Shown in pieces: positions 24,443-33,420 of a stretch of 41,136 nt of DNA. Position numbers and translations under genes: made by a program. A model generated the notes under the pieces. It was not told the DNA's origin, did no database searches, and saw only the letters and a list, made by a program, of their open reading frames with translations. The DNA comes from a virus. Position 1 is the stretch's first letter. Each line of letters begins with the position of its first letter. Location: the IMG/VR virus record IMGVR_UViG_3300042691_030165, positions 1 to 41,136 of that record, one strand, 5' to 3'.

Positions 24443-25435
24443 TTAGCTAACTCCCTTTTTAATTAATTCGTTAAAACCAGAGAGAGAAGGTTCTTGGTTT
24501 ATAAAAGATTTAGCTCTTTCTGGTGTGACTACATTATTAAGTCCTGATGTTTCAAAATAATCCATTTGGAGAATTTCAAATCCCATACTGAACTCTAAAC
24601 CGCCATTAGCTTGTTCTTGAGAAACACCCCAATTAAATGATTTGATATGTCCTGTATATCGAACACCGTCATATTCTATAACATGGTATCCAACTTGATG
24701 AATCATTTCAGTTCTACCTATACGATCTCTAATCGTAGCACCATTTTTAAATAATGCTAGGATATTCATAAGTTGTCTATATGAAGCACTATCTTTTCTA
24801 CTTGTATGGTGTAAACCTTTAGATTTTCTTGGATCAACATTACCAGAAATATAACTACCGACTTTACAAGATATGTCTAATGTAGGGATATCTTCACCCC
24901 ATGCTTGAAAGATATAACCCATTCTAGTTTGGTCTTGATATGCTTGTATTTTGTTATAAGAGACATTCATACTTTGAGGGTTTATAAGAAAGGTAATAAC
25001 AGGTAAATCTTTTAACTGTTTGTATTGGTCAAGAATATCTAAAGCAACAAGTCTATCATTTAAATAAGAAGGTAGAGTATTATCTCTATCAGCTTCAGTT
25101 CTAACAGATGTAGGGGGTCCTGCAATACTACTTAAAGTAGCACCACTTAAAGAATTAGGGTTTGTCTTTAAATAGGTTCTGTTTTTAAGGGGAGAAGAAA
25201 AAGGTTGGCTTTTATTAACATTATCTCTTGTTAAAATGGGATCATCTTTCTTTAAAGGTTGGATGATATTAGGGGGTTCTACATATAAAACAAAAGGGGC
25301 ATAACCTCTTAATAAAGAGTTTGTAGTATCTACAGGGAAAGTGCCTAATACATCATCAGGGTATAAGACAAAGAGTTCACCGGTAGGTAATTCAACAAAG
25401 GGTTTAGTTTGTAAATAATCTGGGGTAGTAGCCAT
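24443..25435 (-). CDS. Baseplate protein, paralogue of the 201-aa neighbour
   Basis: The 330-residue protein has an unrelated Pro-rich N-terminal region, then a domain starting ITFLINPQSMNVSYNKIQAY and continuing TRMGYIFQAWGEDIPTLDIS, ASYRQLMNILALFKNGA, YDGVRYTGHIKSFNWGVS and GLEFSMGFEI. The same order of motifs is found in the 201-residue protein just upstream, so the two arose by duplication. The pattern 'NP-x-x-M/L-x-x-x-Y-x-K...G-x-x-x-x-x-W-G-x-x-P' is common in baseplate and tube-initiator proteins of long-tailed phages. It should sit between tube/tape measure and hub. AAGGA lies about nine bases before the ATG. Confidence 0.7.
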   Translation of the reverse strand: MATTPDYLQTKPFVELPTGELFVLYPDDVLGTFPVDTTNSLLRGYAPFVLYVEPPNIIQPLKKDDPILTRDNVNKSQPFSSPLKNRTYLKTNPNSLSGATLSSIAGPPTSVRTEADRDNTLPSYLNDRLVALDILDQYKQLKDLPVITFLINPQSMNVSYNKIQAYQDQTRMGYIFQAWGEDIPTLDISCKVGSYISGNVDPRKSKGLHHTSRKDSASYRQLMNILALFKNGATIRDRIGRTEMIHQVGYHVIEYDGVRYTGHIKSFNWGVSQEQANGGLEFSMGFEILQMDYFETSGLNNVVTPERAKSFINQEPSLSGFNELIKKGVS

Positions 25436-25438
25436 AGT

Positions 25439-26044
25439 TTATAATCCTTGTGTTCTAACACCATGAACTTCTCTTTCGACTTGGAAGCCGAGAGAGCATT
25501 TAAAGAGGTGGGGGGTATTAGCATCGTCAGCTACTGAGAAATTTTGAAACCAGCCGAACCAAACACCGCCATCAAAGGACATTTTAATACGACCATGAAC
25601 GACAATTTCACCTTTACGGTCATAGAAAGCACCGTTATTATGGAACAGTGCTAATAGGTCTAGGTATTGTTGGTAACCTATAGTATCTCGTCTAGTATGA
25701 CCTTGATCTATACCACCGACTTTAGGTACTGGGCCTGAAGTAGCAACAAGACCTCTAGTTCTATGTATAAAACCACCTGTGGCAACGGCAAGGGTAATAG
25801 TAACTGGTTTATCAGACCAGTGAGTTTCAATCCAACCCCCCATAGTTTGTTGTCGTTCGATAGATTTATCATAGGAGATATTAATATCATTAACATTAGC
25901 ATGGAGTACCATACGGTAGTCATTAACACCATCGGACAATAAAGAAGTTTGACCATCTGGGGCAATAATATCAAAGACAACAGGTTTAATACCTTTAGGG
26001 TTATCATCATTAGGGGAAGAAATAATGGGATGTAAATAAGTCAT
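25439..26044 (-). CDS. Baseplate / tube-initiator-like protein
   Basis: The 201-residue protein carries ISYDKSIERQQTMGGWIETH, HWSDKPVTITLAVATGGFI, IGYQQYLDLLALFHNNGAF, MSFDGGVWFGWFQNFSVADD and HLFKCSLGFQVE, the same succession as in its paralogue at 24443. This fold type is used in tail proteins with tube-like beta barrels. Its position between tape measure and hub genes supports a baseplate role. AAGGAGG nine bases before the ATG is a strong ribosome binding site. Exact T4-type equivalent cannot be told from the sequence. Confidence 0.7.
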   Translation of the reverse strand: MTYLHPIISSPNDDNPKGIKPVVFDIIAPDGQTSLLSDGVNDYRMVLHANVNDINISYDKSIERQQTMGGWIETHWSDKPVTITLAVATGGFIHRTRGLVATSGPVPKVGGIDQGHTRRDTIGYQQYLDLLALFHNNGAFYDRKGEIVVHGRIKMSFDGGVWFGWFQNFSVADDANTPHLFKCSLGFQVEREVHGVRTQGL

Positions 26045-26046
26045 AA

Positions 26047-29000
26047 TTATAAGCCTCCTTGAGTAACTACACCAGCAGATTTCATAGCTTTCTTTACTAC
26101 TTCAAAGACTCTAGCTTCATCACCACCGTTAATGTTAATAGTAACATTACCACCTTTATTCATACCGCCTGTGGATTTAACATATTCTTCTACCGCACCG
26201 CCTGGTTTCATAGCGAGGATATCATCTTTATTGTTAAGTCTAAAAGCACCTTTATCGGAGATAATAAGGTCTTGTGCTGTTGGTATTGGTGCATTATTGA
26301 GGATATCTAATACGGATCTAGTATCACCACCTGCAACACCTAATGCCTTTTTGGTTTCTATAGCATTTTTGATTTTCTCTATATCAAATCTATTACCGCT
26401 TCTATCATATAATTCTTTAAGTTTAAGTGCTTGTTGTTCTGTTTGAGCAGCCTCTTGAGCTTTATTAGCTTCCATAGCAGCTTTCATAGAATCTTCTATG
26501 AATTTTTTTCTATGATCTCCCTCATACTTTCTCCCAACTTTTTCTTCAGTCTCTAATTTTATAATAGCTTGAGTTTCTAATGCTTTTTTGTCTGTAGCGA
26601 TATCTAATTGTATCTCTTTTTCAGCTTCTAATGTTTCCTCCTCTAATTTTTTAGTCTCTTTAGATGCCATTTTTTGATCTAAGACATCAGCTTTTTTAGT
26701 ATCTGCTAAATTATATTTATATTCAGGATGTTCATCTGTAAACATTTTACCCTTATAAAAGTTATCGTAGTCTCCAGCATATTTCAATATTCCCGATTTA
26801 TCTTCTATCCTCTGACTGTTTTCTTGTGCCCATTTAAGAAATTCGACAGCAGAACCACCACCATATTCTCCAGAATTTATCTTTTCTACAATATCATCAC
26901 TGAATTGTTTTCTTAAGGTTATTTCTTGAACAGCTCTATCTCCAAATTTCTGTTTAACAGCTTCATATTTGTCTGCTCCAGTTCCTTGTGTTTCATCAAA
27001 GAGTTGTTGAGCTTCTTTATATCTTCGTATATTTTCAGCTGTTCCTCTATCCTTAACATTAGCTCCTCTCATTTCTCTCGCTTGACCCCTAAGTTCATTT
27101 AATGATTCTTCTTTAGCTTTCAAACCTTCTTTTGCTTCATTTAATTCTTTTAGAGCCTTTTTTTTCTCTCCTTCTGTTGTAGCTGACCTTACATCTTTTT
27201 CTAATTCTCTAACAAAACTTTTAGCTTTTCCAAGATTCACTTCTTTGTTTCTAATCTCATCACTTAATTTTTCTTTTTCAGCTATTTTTGCTTTTTTTTC
27301 CTCTTCGTCATCACTTGAAATCCAGCTAAAAATACTTGAAGTAAGGTCACCAAGAAAGTCTAATTTTTCTTTTAAGATAGCACCGATAGCATCACTAGAA
27401 GAAACTGTGGCATCTATGCTTTCTTGCAATAAGTCTTCTTGTGATTTACTTGTAGTGAGCATAGCATCTTCTAAAGGTTTAAATCTTTCAGGTAATGCTT
27501 GTATGAAACTGCTGAAATCTTTAATTGCAACATCAGAACCTTTAGCAGTAAGTTTACCCTCAGCATTAATTCCAAGACCTTCTTTATCTAACTCTTTTTT
27601 AATTTCTTCTTTTCTGCCCTCCGATGTTCCTTTTTTATTAAATTCGTTAACTAACTTAGTATAGTTTTTATACTCACCCATACCTTGCATAAGAAGTCTT
27701 TCTACTGCTTCTTTATTTTCACCAAATGTTTGATCTAATAATTCTTGAGTAGCTACATTTTCAAGAGTAGCATCCGATAATTTATCCGCAGAAAGACCAA
27801 CAAAATTTAATTTATTGACCATCATAGCTAAATTACCCCCCATACCCATTTTTTCCATAGCTTTAATAGTAGCCCCCATATTACCTGCCACACCTCTAGA
27901 TAAGACCATAAAGTCTTGTACCGTATTAGCAACATCAGCACCAAGATTTTCATTCGATTTTATTTGTCTTAATATATCTGCTTTTTTACCTGTATCCATT
28001 CCGGCAAGTTGTTTAATAGCATCAGCATTACCTTTTTGTAATCCTTCTACCAAATCTTTACCTAAAATACTTTCTAGTGCACCCAGCTGTTTTCCTCCAT
28101 ACACCCCTTTACTAAGTTCTTCCCCTGTCTTACCCACACCTCCAAATAAAGATTGACCCTTAGTAATAGCTTCTCTTTCAATAATTTGTTTAGTTCTTTT
28201 TCCACCTACTTTATAAACATCTGTGACTTTCTCTTGTACTGATTTACCTTTATAGCCTTCTTTAACAGCTTCAAATATTTCTATCCCTTTTTTACCAATT
28301 AACTTTTTAAGTTTAACAAATAAAGAACCTGCTTCAGCAACACGACCATTCATACTGCCAACCTCATTAGTTACACTGATAATAGTACTAAAGAATTTTT
28401 TATTACTATATCCTGCTTGTGAAGCAGCATCCCTAATTTGATCAAAAGAACTTTTAATATTTCTAAGTTCCTCAGCATCATCAAGAGTTTTACCCAAATT
28501 CATATTTAAAGATTCCACATGACCCGTAACTTCTTCAATACCTACACCAAAAACAGTAGATATTGTTTTCATTTCACCAATTAAAGTTCTTGCCCCTTCG
28601 AATTGTTGTTTAATATTTGAAGCATTAGGGGCCATTTTCTTTAAAGTAAGATTAGACTCTTGTAAGCTATTAAGAGCAGACCTCATTTCTTCTGGGGACA
28701 TACCTAATCTAGTTAAGTTGGTATAATCTAGCATTCCTTTTCTTAGGGTATTTAAATTATCATGTAGATTATCACTTTGATTTGCCATAAAATCTAAAGC
28801 ACCACCACCCTCTAAAATTGCCTTATTAAAGTCTTTTTGGTCTTTTTCAGCTTGCATAAAGGTTTCAGCAATACTTATAATAACACCAATAGGACCTAAT
28901 GCTTTACTTAAAGCACCACCTAAAGCAGCTATACCCCCACCCATTTTACCCATTATCCCACCCATAGCTTTCATATTAGCTCCAGCAGATTGAAGAGATT

Positions 29001-29772
29001 CTCCAAAACTTGAACCAAAACGAGAAATATCCCCAAGAGAAGACATCTTAGCAAAGCTATCTATTTGAGATTGCACTCCTTCTAAAGCCACCTTAGTTCT
29101 ATCAGCAAGGTCTCCTATGCCTTTAACGGGTTTTTTAAAAGACTCATCAGCTTTTTGCATTAAGGTATCATATGCTTTTTTACCTTCTTCTACTGTTTCA
29201 GTTAATGCTTTTCTTTTTGCCCCTTCAGCTTCCTCAAATTTTTTAACCTCAGCATCATATTGTGCTATCTTTTTTTTAGTTTCTTCTTCTTGTTTCTTTA
29301 AAGCTGCTTCTATGTTTTCGATTTCTTTAGCAGCAACTTTCTGTTGTGCATCTAGTTCCGCAATGGCTGCATGATCAGAAGCCATTGCTGCCTCCATATC
29401 TAATTTTTTCTTTTTCTCCTTTAAAGTTTTAAGTTTAGCTTCAAATGCCTGGGTCAAAGAAATCTGTTCCATCATTTCTTTGCCTTGATTTTTCATGGCT
29501 TCATTATATTTTGTTTGTATTTTTTCTAATTCTTGGATTTGTTTAGCAAAATCACTATATGCAGGTTGTGATTGGTCTGCTATTATCTTAGATAATTTAT
29601 TATTAGCATCATTAGAGTCTTTAATGATTTTTAGCTGTTTTTGTTGTTCTTGTGTTAAACTAGCTACATTGTCAGATAAATATTTAACGGCTGCTGAAAC
29701 ATCAGCTAACGATTTCACATAGGATTTAGTATCTGAGGATGACCCTCCAAATCCACCTTTATATTTTGCCAT
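26047..29772 (-). CDS. Tail tape measure protein
   Basis: At 1241 residues it is the longest helical protein of the tail operon. The first ~250 residues are continuous coiled coil (K, E, A, Q rich), followed by a Gly/Met-rich hydrophobic stretch near residues 262-305 (MKAMGGIMGKMGGGIAALGG, then LGPIGVIISIAETFM), then more helices and another coiled coil with a charged linker. This is typical of tape measure proteins, which set tail length and pass into the host membrane on ejection; using about 0.15 nm per residue the tail would be near 185 nm. TGGAG lies nine bases before the ATG. No peptidase domain is visible. Confidence 0.85.
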   Translation of the reverse strand: MAKYKGGFGGSSSDTKSYVKSLADVSAAVKYLSDNVASLTQEQQKQLKIIKDSNDANNKLSKIIADQSQPAYSDFAKQIQELEKIQTKYNEAMKNQGKEMMEQISLTQAFEAKLKTLKEKKKKLDMEAAMASDHAAIAELDAQQKVAAKEIENIEAALKKQEEETKKKIAQYDAEVKKFEEAEGAKRKALTETVEEGKKAYDTLMQKADESFKKPVKGIGDLADRTKVALEGVQSQIDSFAKMSSLGDISRFGSSFGESLQSAGANMKAMGGIMGKMGGGIAALGGALSKALGPIGVIISIAETFMQAEKDQKDFNKAILEGGGALDFMANQSDNLHDNLNTLRKGMLDYTNLTRLGMSPEEMRSALNSLQESNLTLKKMAPNASNIKQQFEGARTLIGEMKTISTVFGVGIEEVTGHVESLNMNLGKTLDDAEELRNIKSSFDQIRDAASQAGYSNKKFFSTIISVTNEVGSMNGRVAEAGSLFVKLKKLIGKKGIEIFEAVKEGYKGKSVQEKVTDVYKVGGKRTKQIIEREAITKGQSLFGGVGKTGEELSKGVYGGKQLGALESILGKDLVEGLQKGNADAIKQLAGMDTGKKADILRQIKSNENLGADVANTVQDFMVLSRGVAGNMGATIKAMEKMGMGGNLAMMVNKLNFVGLSADKLSDATLENVATQELLDQTFGENKEAVERLLMQGMGEYKNYTKLVNEFNKKGTSEGRKEEIKKELDKEGLGINAEGKLTAKGSDVAIKDFSSFIQALPERFKPLEDAMLTTSKSQEDLLQESIDATVSSSDAIGAILKEKLDFLGDLTSSIFSWISSDDEEEKKAKIAEKEKLSDEIRNKEVNLGKAKSFVRELEKDVRSATTEGEKKKALKELNEAKEGLKAKEESLNELRGQAREMRGANVKDRGTAENIRRYKEAQQLFDETQGTGADKYEAVKQKFGDRAVQEITLRKQFSDDIVEKINSGEYGGGSAVEFLKWAQENSQRIEDKSGILKYAGDYDNFYKGKMFTDEHPEYKYNLADTKKADVLDQKMASKETKKLEEETLEAEKEIQLDIATDKKALETQAIIKLETEEKVGRKYEGDHRKKFIEDSMKAAMEANKAQEAAQTEQQALKLKELYDRSGNRFDIEKIKNAIETKKALGVAGGDTRSVLDILNNAPIPTAQDLIISDKGAFRLNNKDDILAMKPGGAVEEYVKSTGGMNKGGNVTININGGDEARVFEVVKKAMKSAGVVTQGGL

Positions 29773-29778
29773 TTTATC

Positions 29779-30858
29779 TTACTCCATTGTAGGTTTTCTT
29801 TGTGCTATTTTATCCATTAAAGAAGGCTGATTGACTACAACCTTATCACCATCAACGGATAAATTCCCTTGTGTTGGTTTCATAATGAAGCTGTCTATAA
29901 TATTTCTATTGACATCATTAATATTAGGAGCTGCTATATCTTGTGGTTTAACTTTACTTCTTATTTGTTCCTCAGTTAAACCTACTAGACTTATACCTGT
30001 AATTGCACTATCTAATTCAGCTCTTTTTTTCTTATTCTGTTTTTTTATTTCCTCAGCTTGTCTGACTAATTCATCAATATGATTCTGTATATCTTCCTTA
30101 TAAGTTCTTACAATCACATCATGGTCGTCTTCTTCCCCGGAGACCCATTTTCTCATTTCTTCTTCTAAGTCTTCCATAGTCTTTTGTTTTTTTATTCTAG
30201 TTTTCTTTTTTATTTCAACACCTTCAGTTTCTTCAAAAAGACCTTTAACAGCTTGGTCTATTAAATCTTCTCTTCTTTCTAATTCTTGATTATCTTTAAT
30301 TCTCCATTTCTTTTGTACAGCTTCAACCCCTTTAGGATTAGTAGCAGAAGCTATAAAAAATGCTTTTTCCCAATCCCTATCAGACTCTATTCTTTCATCT
30401 TCAGCTTCATTCCAAATAACCCATGAGATTTGAATATTATTTAAATCTTCAAGTCTGTGTGTTGTAAAAAGACTTCTAGATTTCCATGCTTTCCATAAAT
30501 ATCTTGATTCATCAGTATAACAATAAGCTTCGAGGTATTTATTAGCATGGATTGCACGATTCATGAGACGGTGCGCATATACATACATTTTAGACAAAAT
30601 GGAGAATATTTGAGAATCCATTAGGGTTTCAAATACTTCATAGAAAAAATCTTTAGTCTCCCTACCGGATATAGAAATAATAAGTTTAGTTAATAAAGCT
30701 ACACTTCTTTCTATATTTTGGGATGAAAATTCTTCAGTCCATTCTATAATTTGCAAGTTAGGGTTTTTAATTTTAATGATGACATCATTTATTTTAAAGG
30801 ATTCTACGATAAATCCTTTTTCTATAATATTTCTTATATCTTTAAAATAATCAGACAT
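29779..30858 (-). CDS. Tail gene between tube and tape measure, possible assembly chaperone
   Basis: The 359-residue protein has an ordered first half with many aromatics (DEFSS..., KMYVYAHRLMNRAIHANKYL, SWVIWNEAEDERIES) and a highly charged helical second half. No family recognised. Position directly upstream of the tape measure gene, after another small cytoplasmic gene, is the usual place for tail assembly chaperones. I see no frameshift signal joining the two; they are separate frames 4 bases apart. The Shine-Dalgarno is weak, so translation may depend on the upstream gene. Could also be a structural tail component. Confidence 0.6.
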   Translation of the reverse strand: MSDYFKDIRNIIEKGFIVESFKINDVIIKIKNPNLQIIEWTEEFSSQNIERSVALLTKLIISISGRETKDFFYEVFETLMDSQIFSILSKMYVYAHRLMNRAIHANKYLEAYCYTDESRYLWKAWKSRSLFTTHRLEDLNNIQISWVIWNEAEDERIESDRDWEKAFFIASATNPKGVEAVQKKWRIKDNQELERREDLIDQAVKGLFEETEGVEIKKKTRIKKQKTMEDLEEEMRKWVSGEEDDHDVIVRTYKEDIQNHIDELVRQAEEIKKQNKKKRAELDSAITGISLVGLTEEQIRSKVKPQDIAAPNINDVNRNIIDSFIMKPTQGNLSVDGDKVVVNQPSLMDKIAQRKPTME

Positions 30859-30862
30859 ATAC

Positions 30863-31480
30863 TCATACCGATGGGTCTACCTTCTTTAATTGTTCAGCTA
30901 ATGTTTCATCACCTTTAATAGCGAGGGCATTAGAAGTATTTTTGACTGTAGCTTGGTCGAGTTTTCTTGTTTCTTTTTGAAATTCGAGTTGTTTAATTCT
31001 TTTTTCAAGAATTTCTATTTCAGCATCAATATCTACAACATCTATTTTTAATAGTTTGTTAGTTCGTTCTTCAACTTCTTCTGTTAAACGGCTCATTTCT
31101 TCAAAGACTTTACTTAAAAGAAGTCTAGGTAGAAATTCAATCATTTCAGAGATAGCTTGTTGTCTTGATACTTTAACTTTAACACCATTTGGTAGAACTT
31201 CATCGGTTTCAACCATATCGATATTCCTCATATCGAGGTCATCAATTTGGACGATAGCACGACTTAAAGTTTCTTTACGGACTACATCTACAAATTCGAG
31301 GGTAGTCATAGTTTCATCTCTTGATAAATCAGAGATGATTTTTTGAAGTTCAGATTCTTCTTTAGGGGTTAAAGTTCTAATAATAAGAGTATTTTCACCT
31401 AAAGAGACTTTTCTTTCGAGGTAACCAGCTTGTGTGATTTTATTCATAGCTGATTTTAATTGATTTAATGATATAGACAT
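30863..31480 (-). CDS. Small tail-operon protein, possible tail assembly chaperone
   Basis: I prefer the ATG at 31480 because GGAG lies nine bases upstream of it and only three bases from the in-frame ATG at 31486. The resulting 205 residues start SISLNQLKSAMNKITQAGYL, continue with a strand NTLIIRTLTPKEESEL, and end in a coiled coil (EIEILEKRIKQLEFQKE). The 'beta hairpin, then helices' plan with the sequence 'TPKEE' suits a small tail assembly chaperone, as does its place between tube and tape measure genes. Assignment is by context. Confidence 0.65.
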   Translation of the reverse strand: MSISLNQLKSAMNKITQAGYLERKVSLGENTLIIRTLTPKEESELQKIISDLSRDETMTTLEFVDVVRKETLSRAIVQIDDLDMRNIDMVETDEVLPNGVKVKVSRQQAISEMIEFLPRLLLSKVFEEMSRLTEEVEERTNKLLKIDVVDIDAEIEILEKRIKQLEFQKETRKLDQATVKNTSNALAIKGDETLAEQLKKVDPSV

Positions 31481-31503
31481 ATACATAATCTCCGTTAATT
31501 ATA

Positions 31504-31517
31504 AGGGTCGTCACCCT
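31504..31517 (-). other. Small hairpin between tube-like gene and next gene
   Basis: AGGGT and ACCCT, five base pairs with a four-base loop (GACG on the minus strand), lie between the stop of the tube-like gene and the start of the following gene. It is the only GC-rich element in the gap. It could slow polymerase or protect the 3' end of the tube mRNA; it lacks a T-run directly after it. Confidence 0.35.
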
Positions 31518-31523
31518 ATTTTA

Positions 31524-32309
31524 TTAGGCTGGGGTAGTAGCTTGATTAGTAGCTGCTCTAGTTTCTTGTCCTGCAGTTCTTCTAGTTCTTACACTATTAC
31601 CATACCCACCTGTAGCTAAAAATTCACCATAGGTAGTAAATAAATCGTGAACATCTGTGATATCAACATTCCCAGTTTCTTCCATTTTAGAACCTTCAGC
31701 CTCTCTACCTGGAATATCAACACCAGTCAACCAACAACCTTCAAAAAAGGTAATTAGTGCTTTATGCTGTTGATTATAAGCAGTATTAGTTTCTACTTTG
31801 GCTACACCTTGACTCGCAAAATCAATATTTACTAACCCTTGTGTTCCTCCAAACCCCCCATTTAAAACTTGCTCATCAGCCATAAAAGTAAATACCATCT
31901 GTTCTTCCATATCAAAGGGCCATCGTGTATGTGCGACTGAACGAACAGGTCCATCTACACCACCTGCAAAACCTAATGCTTGAAACATATTGCTTAGATA
32001 TAATAGAGTTCTTGTAATAGTGCCTGTAAAAGGTTCAGTTACACCAGGTACACGATCAGCAACAACATCGCCAAAACCGATACCTCTGACAACTTCTGTA
32101 CTTCTTGAACCACCTGAATAACTGAATGAACTGACTACACCTAATTGGTATCTTGTACCTGCATCACCACCATAACTGGGGGTTAAAAGTCTAATTTTTT
32201 GACTAATTACAGCACGAGAATCAGGGGACATACCATACTTATATATTTCGGATGACCCAGCAGCTCTCATTTTAGGATTGGTTCCTGGGTTTTGATCTAA
32301 ACTTGGCAT
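31524..32309 (-). CDS. Tail tube-like protein
   Basis: The 261-residue protein is Gly/Ser/Thr-rich and beta-dominated, with TRYQLGVVSSFSYSGGSRST, RGIGFGDVVADRVPGVTEPF and TGTITRTLLYLSNMFQALGF. Such a composition, moderate length and location as first gene before the chaperone-like and tape measure genes fit a tail tube subunit. TAGGAG lies nine bases before the ATG, and tandem TATAAATG elements lie upstream, as expected for a highly expressed late gene. No sheath gene is next to it, which is unusual for contractile tails. Another virion protein with a similar fold is possible. Confidence 0.65.
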   Translation of the reverse strand: MPSLDQNPGTNPKMRAAGSSEIYKYGMSPDSRAVISQKIRLLTPSYGGDAGTRYQLGVVSSFSYSGGSRSTEVVRGIGFGDVVADRVPGVTEPFTGTITRTLLYLSNMFQALGFAGGVDGPVRSVAHTRWPFDMEEQMVFTFMADEQVLNGGFGGTQGLVNIDFASQGVAKVETNTAYNQQHKALITFFEGCWLTGVDIPGREAEGSKMEETGNVDITDVHDLFTTYGEFLATGGYGNSVRTRRTAGQETRAATNQATTPA

Positions 32310-32345
32310 TTTGTTTTACTCCTATATTAAAAAAACAGTCCTATA

Positions 32346-32362
32346 CATTTATATCATTTATA
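32346..32362 (-). promoter_or_regulatory. Tandem TATAAATG elements, late-promoter-like
   Basis: On the minus strand two copies of TATAAATG (32355-32362 and 32346-32353) are repeated every nine bases, 37-53 bases upstream of the tube-like gene. They differ by one base from the T4-type late element TATAAATA. Chance occurrence in AT-rich DNA is possible. Confidence 0.35.
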
Positions 32363-32400
32363 GATACTTTATCAAAATATATATATAAAGGAGTCTTATT

Positions 32401-32901
32401 ATGAACAGTTCTGAAAAATCTTGGGGTGGCTACTCCACCCATACACTACCTACTAGAAATGCCGATACATCTCTCGAAGATGAAAGTAATATTCATTTCT
32501 TACTTAATATTTATGAAGATATTGAAAAATCAGACCCTATCTCAGGCACTGCTATTGTTGATGCCCTTATCGCTAAACAATTTAAAAAAGCTCTTTCCCT
32601 AGCGACTAAACCCAATACTATTAAATTTGTTACTACTGCTATCGAACTTAATTCTAACGGCAATAAACTAAGACTAGCTAAAAATGACCTCGTTTGTAAA
32701 CTTATTACTATCGACCTTAAAAACCAAATCCATGCTCTCGACCCCATGAATGATAGTATTGTCCTAGCTTACCTTAATAAAGGTAAATTTACAGATGCTA
32801 TCAATAGCACTTATGTCGATAAAGTTAAAGATCTTGTTAATGAAGTTCAATCTAAATACGAAAAAGAAATTAAAAACCTTAAGAGGCTATTAGAAAAATG
32901 A
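32401..32901 (+). CDS. Unknown helical protein at the start of the replication operon
   Basis: The 166-residue protein has an unstructured N-terminus, then regular helices (IVDALIAKQFKKALSLATK; AYLNKGKFTDAINSTY) and a C-terminal coiled coil. No family recognised. AAAGGAG lies seven bases before the ATG, behind a divergent AT-rich control region shared with the tube-like gene. Codons are C-rich, unlike the genes further down the operon. Its stop overlaps the next start (ATGA), suggesting coupled expression. Confidence 0.7.
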   Translation: MNSSEKSWGGYSTHTLPTRNADTSLEDESNIHFLLNIYEDIEKSDPISGTAIVDALIAKQFKKALSLATKPNTIKFVTTAIELNSNGNKLRLAKNDLVCKLITIDLKNQIHALDPMNDSIVLAYLNKGKFTDAINSTYVDKVKDLVNEVQSKYEKEIKNLKRLLEK

Positions 32902-33359
32902 TTGAAACCCAAGACATTCATCGAGTTCTTGATATTGCCACTAAAATGGCTCTCCATAAACTTGAAGATAGCTTTACTGAACTTAATAGTCCTAGAACTA
33001 TGCAACATGGTATGAGGAAATTCTATATAAAAGAATATCCCTTTATATATAGGGATAAGATTTCTTTATATCGTAATGTTTCTATTATATCTTTACACTA
33101 TGCTGAGGATATGCCTAGTAAAATACAAGATATTACAGACTTTGAAGATTACCTTGCCACTAAAGAAATTACAGATTTTATAGTATGGCTTAATACTGCA
33201 TGGTCTAAAGTTATATATAATAAAATTATGGATATGGTTAATCATAATATTATTGAGTACCAGGCTATTATAGATTCTATCAGAAATTCATCTATTCCTT
33301 GTGCTGTGAATTATTCTAATCTTTTAGATACCATTTTTAAACTAAATCATATAAGATAA
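32898..33359 (+). CDS. Unknown helical protein
   Basis: The 153-residue protein is not recognised. It starts with a helix (IHRVLDIATKMALHKLEDSF), contains several aromatic residues (YIKEYPFIYRDKISLYRN) and ends in helices. The ATG overlaps the stop of the preceding gene by four bases, so the two are probably made together. It is separated from the helicase operon by a 61-base gap with inverted repeats. Confidence 0.7.
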   Translation: MIETQDIHRVLDIATKMALHKLEDSFTELNSPRTMQHGMRKFYIKEYPFIYRDKISLYRNVSIISLHYAEDMPSKIQDITDFEDYLATKEITDFIVWLNTAWSKVIYNKIMDMVNHNIIEYQAIIDSIRNSSIPCAVNYSNLLDTIFKLNHIR

Positions 33360-33361
33360 AC

Positions 33362-33395
33362 ACAAACACTCTTTTTATATAAAGTGTGTTTGTAT
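33362..33395 (+). promoter_or_regulatory. Dyad upstream of the helicase operon, contains a copy of the promoter-region motif
   Basis: ACAAACAC (33362-33369) and GTGTTTGT (33386-33393) form an 8-bp inverted repeat enclosing a smaller CTTT...AAAG dyad. GTGTGTTTGTAT (33384-33395) is the exact reverse complement of ATACAAACACAC at 12542-12553, next to the strong promoter. This suggests a shared regulator site. A TATAAT at 33400 lies nearby, but no good -35 box is visible. Confidence 0.5.
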
Positions 33396-33420
33396 CATCT
33401 ATAATCATTAAGGATAGGTT

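Noticed and set aside
31056-31346. Plus-strand open frame inside the tail operon
   Set aside because: Antisense shadow of the chaperone-like gene; no ribosome binding site and an implausible Ser/Thr/Leu-rich translation.
29779-31486. Possible programmed frameshift joining the two genes before the tape measure
   Set aside because: The frames are separated by four bases with a stop and no slippery heptamer seen at the junction; each has its own start.
33400-33405. TATAAT considered as -10 box for the helicase operon
   Set aside because: No -35-like sequence at 16-18 bases and it would leave only about 9 untranslated bases before the ATG.
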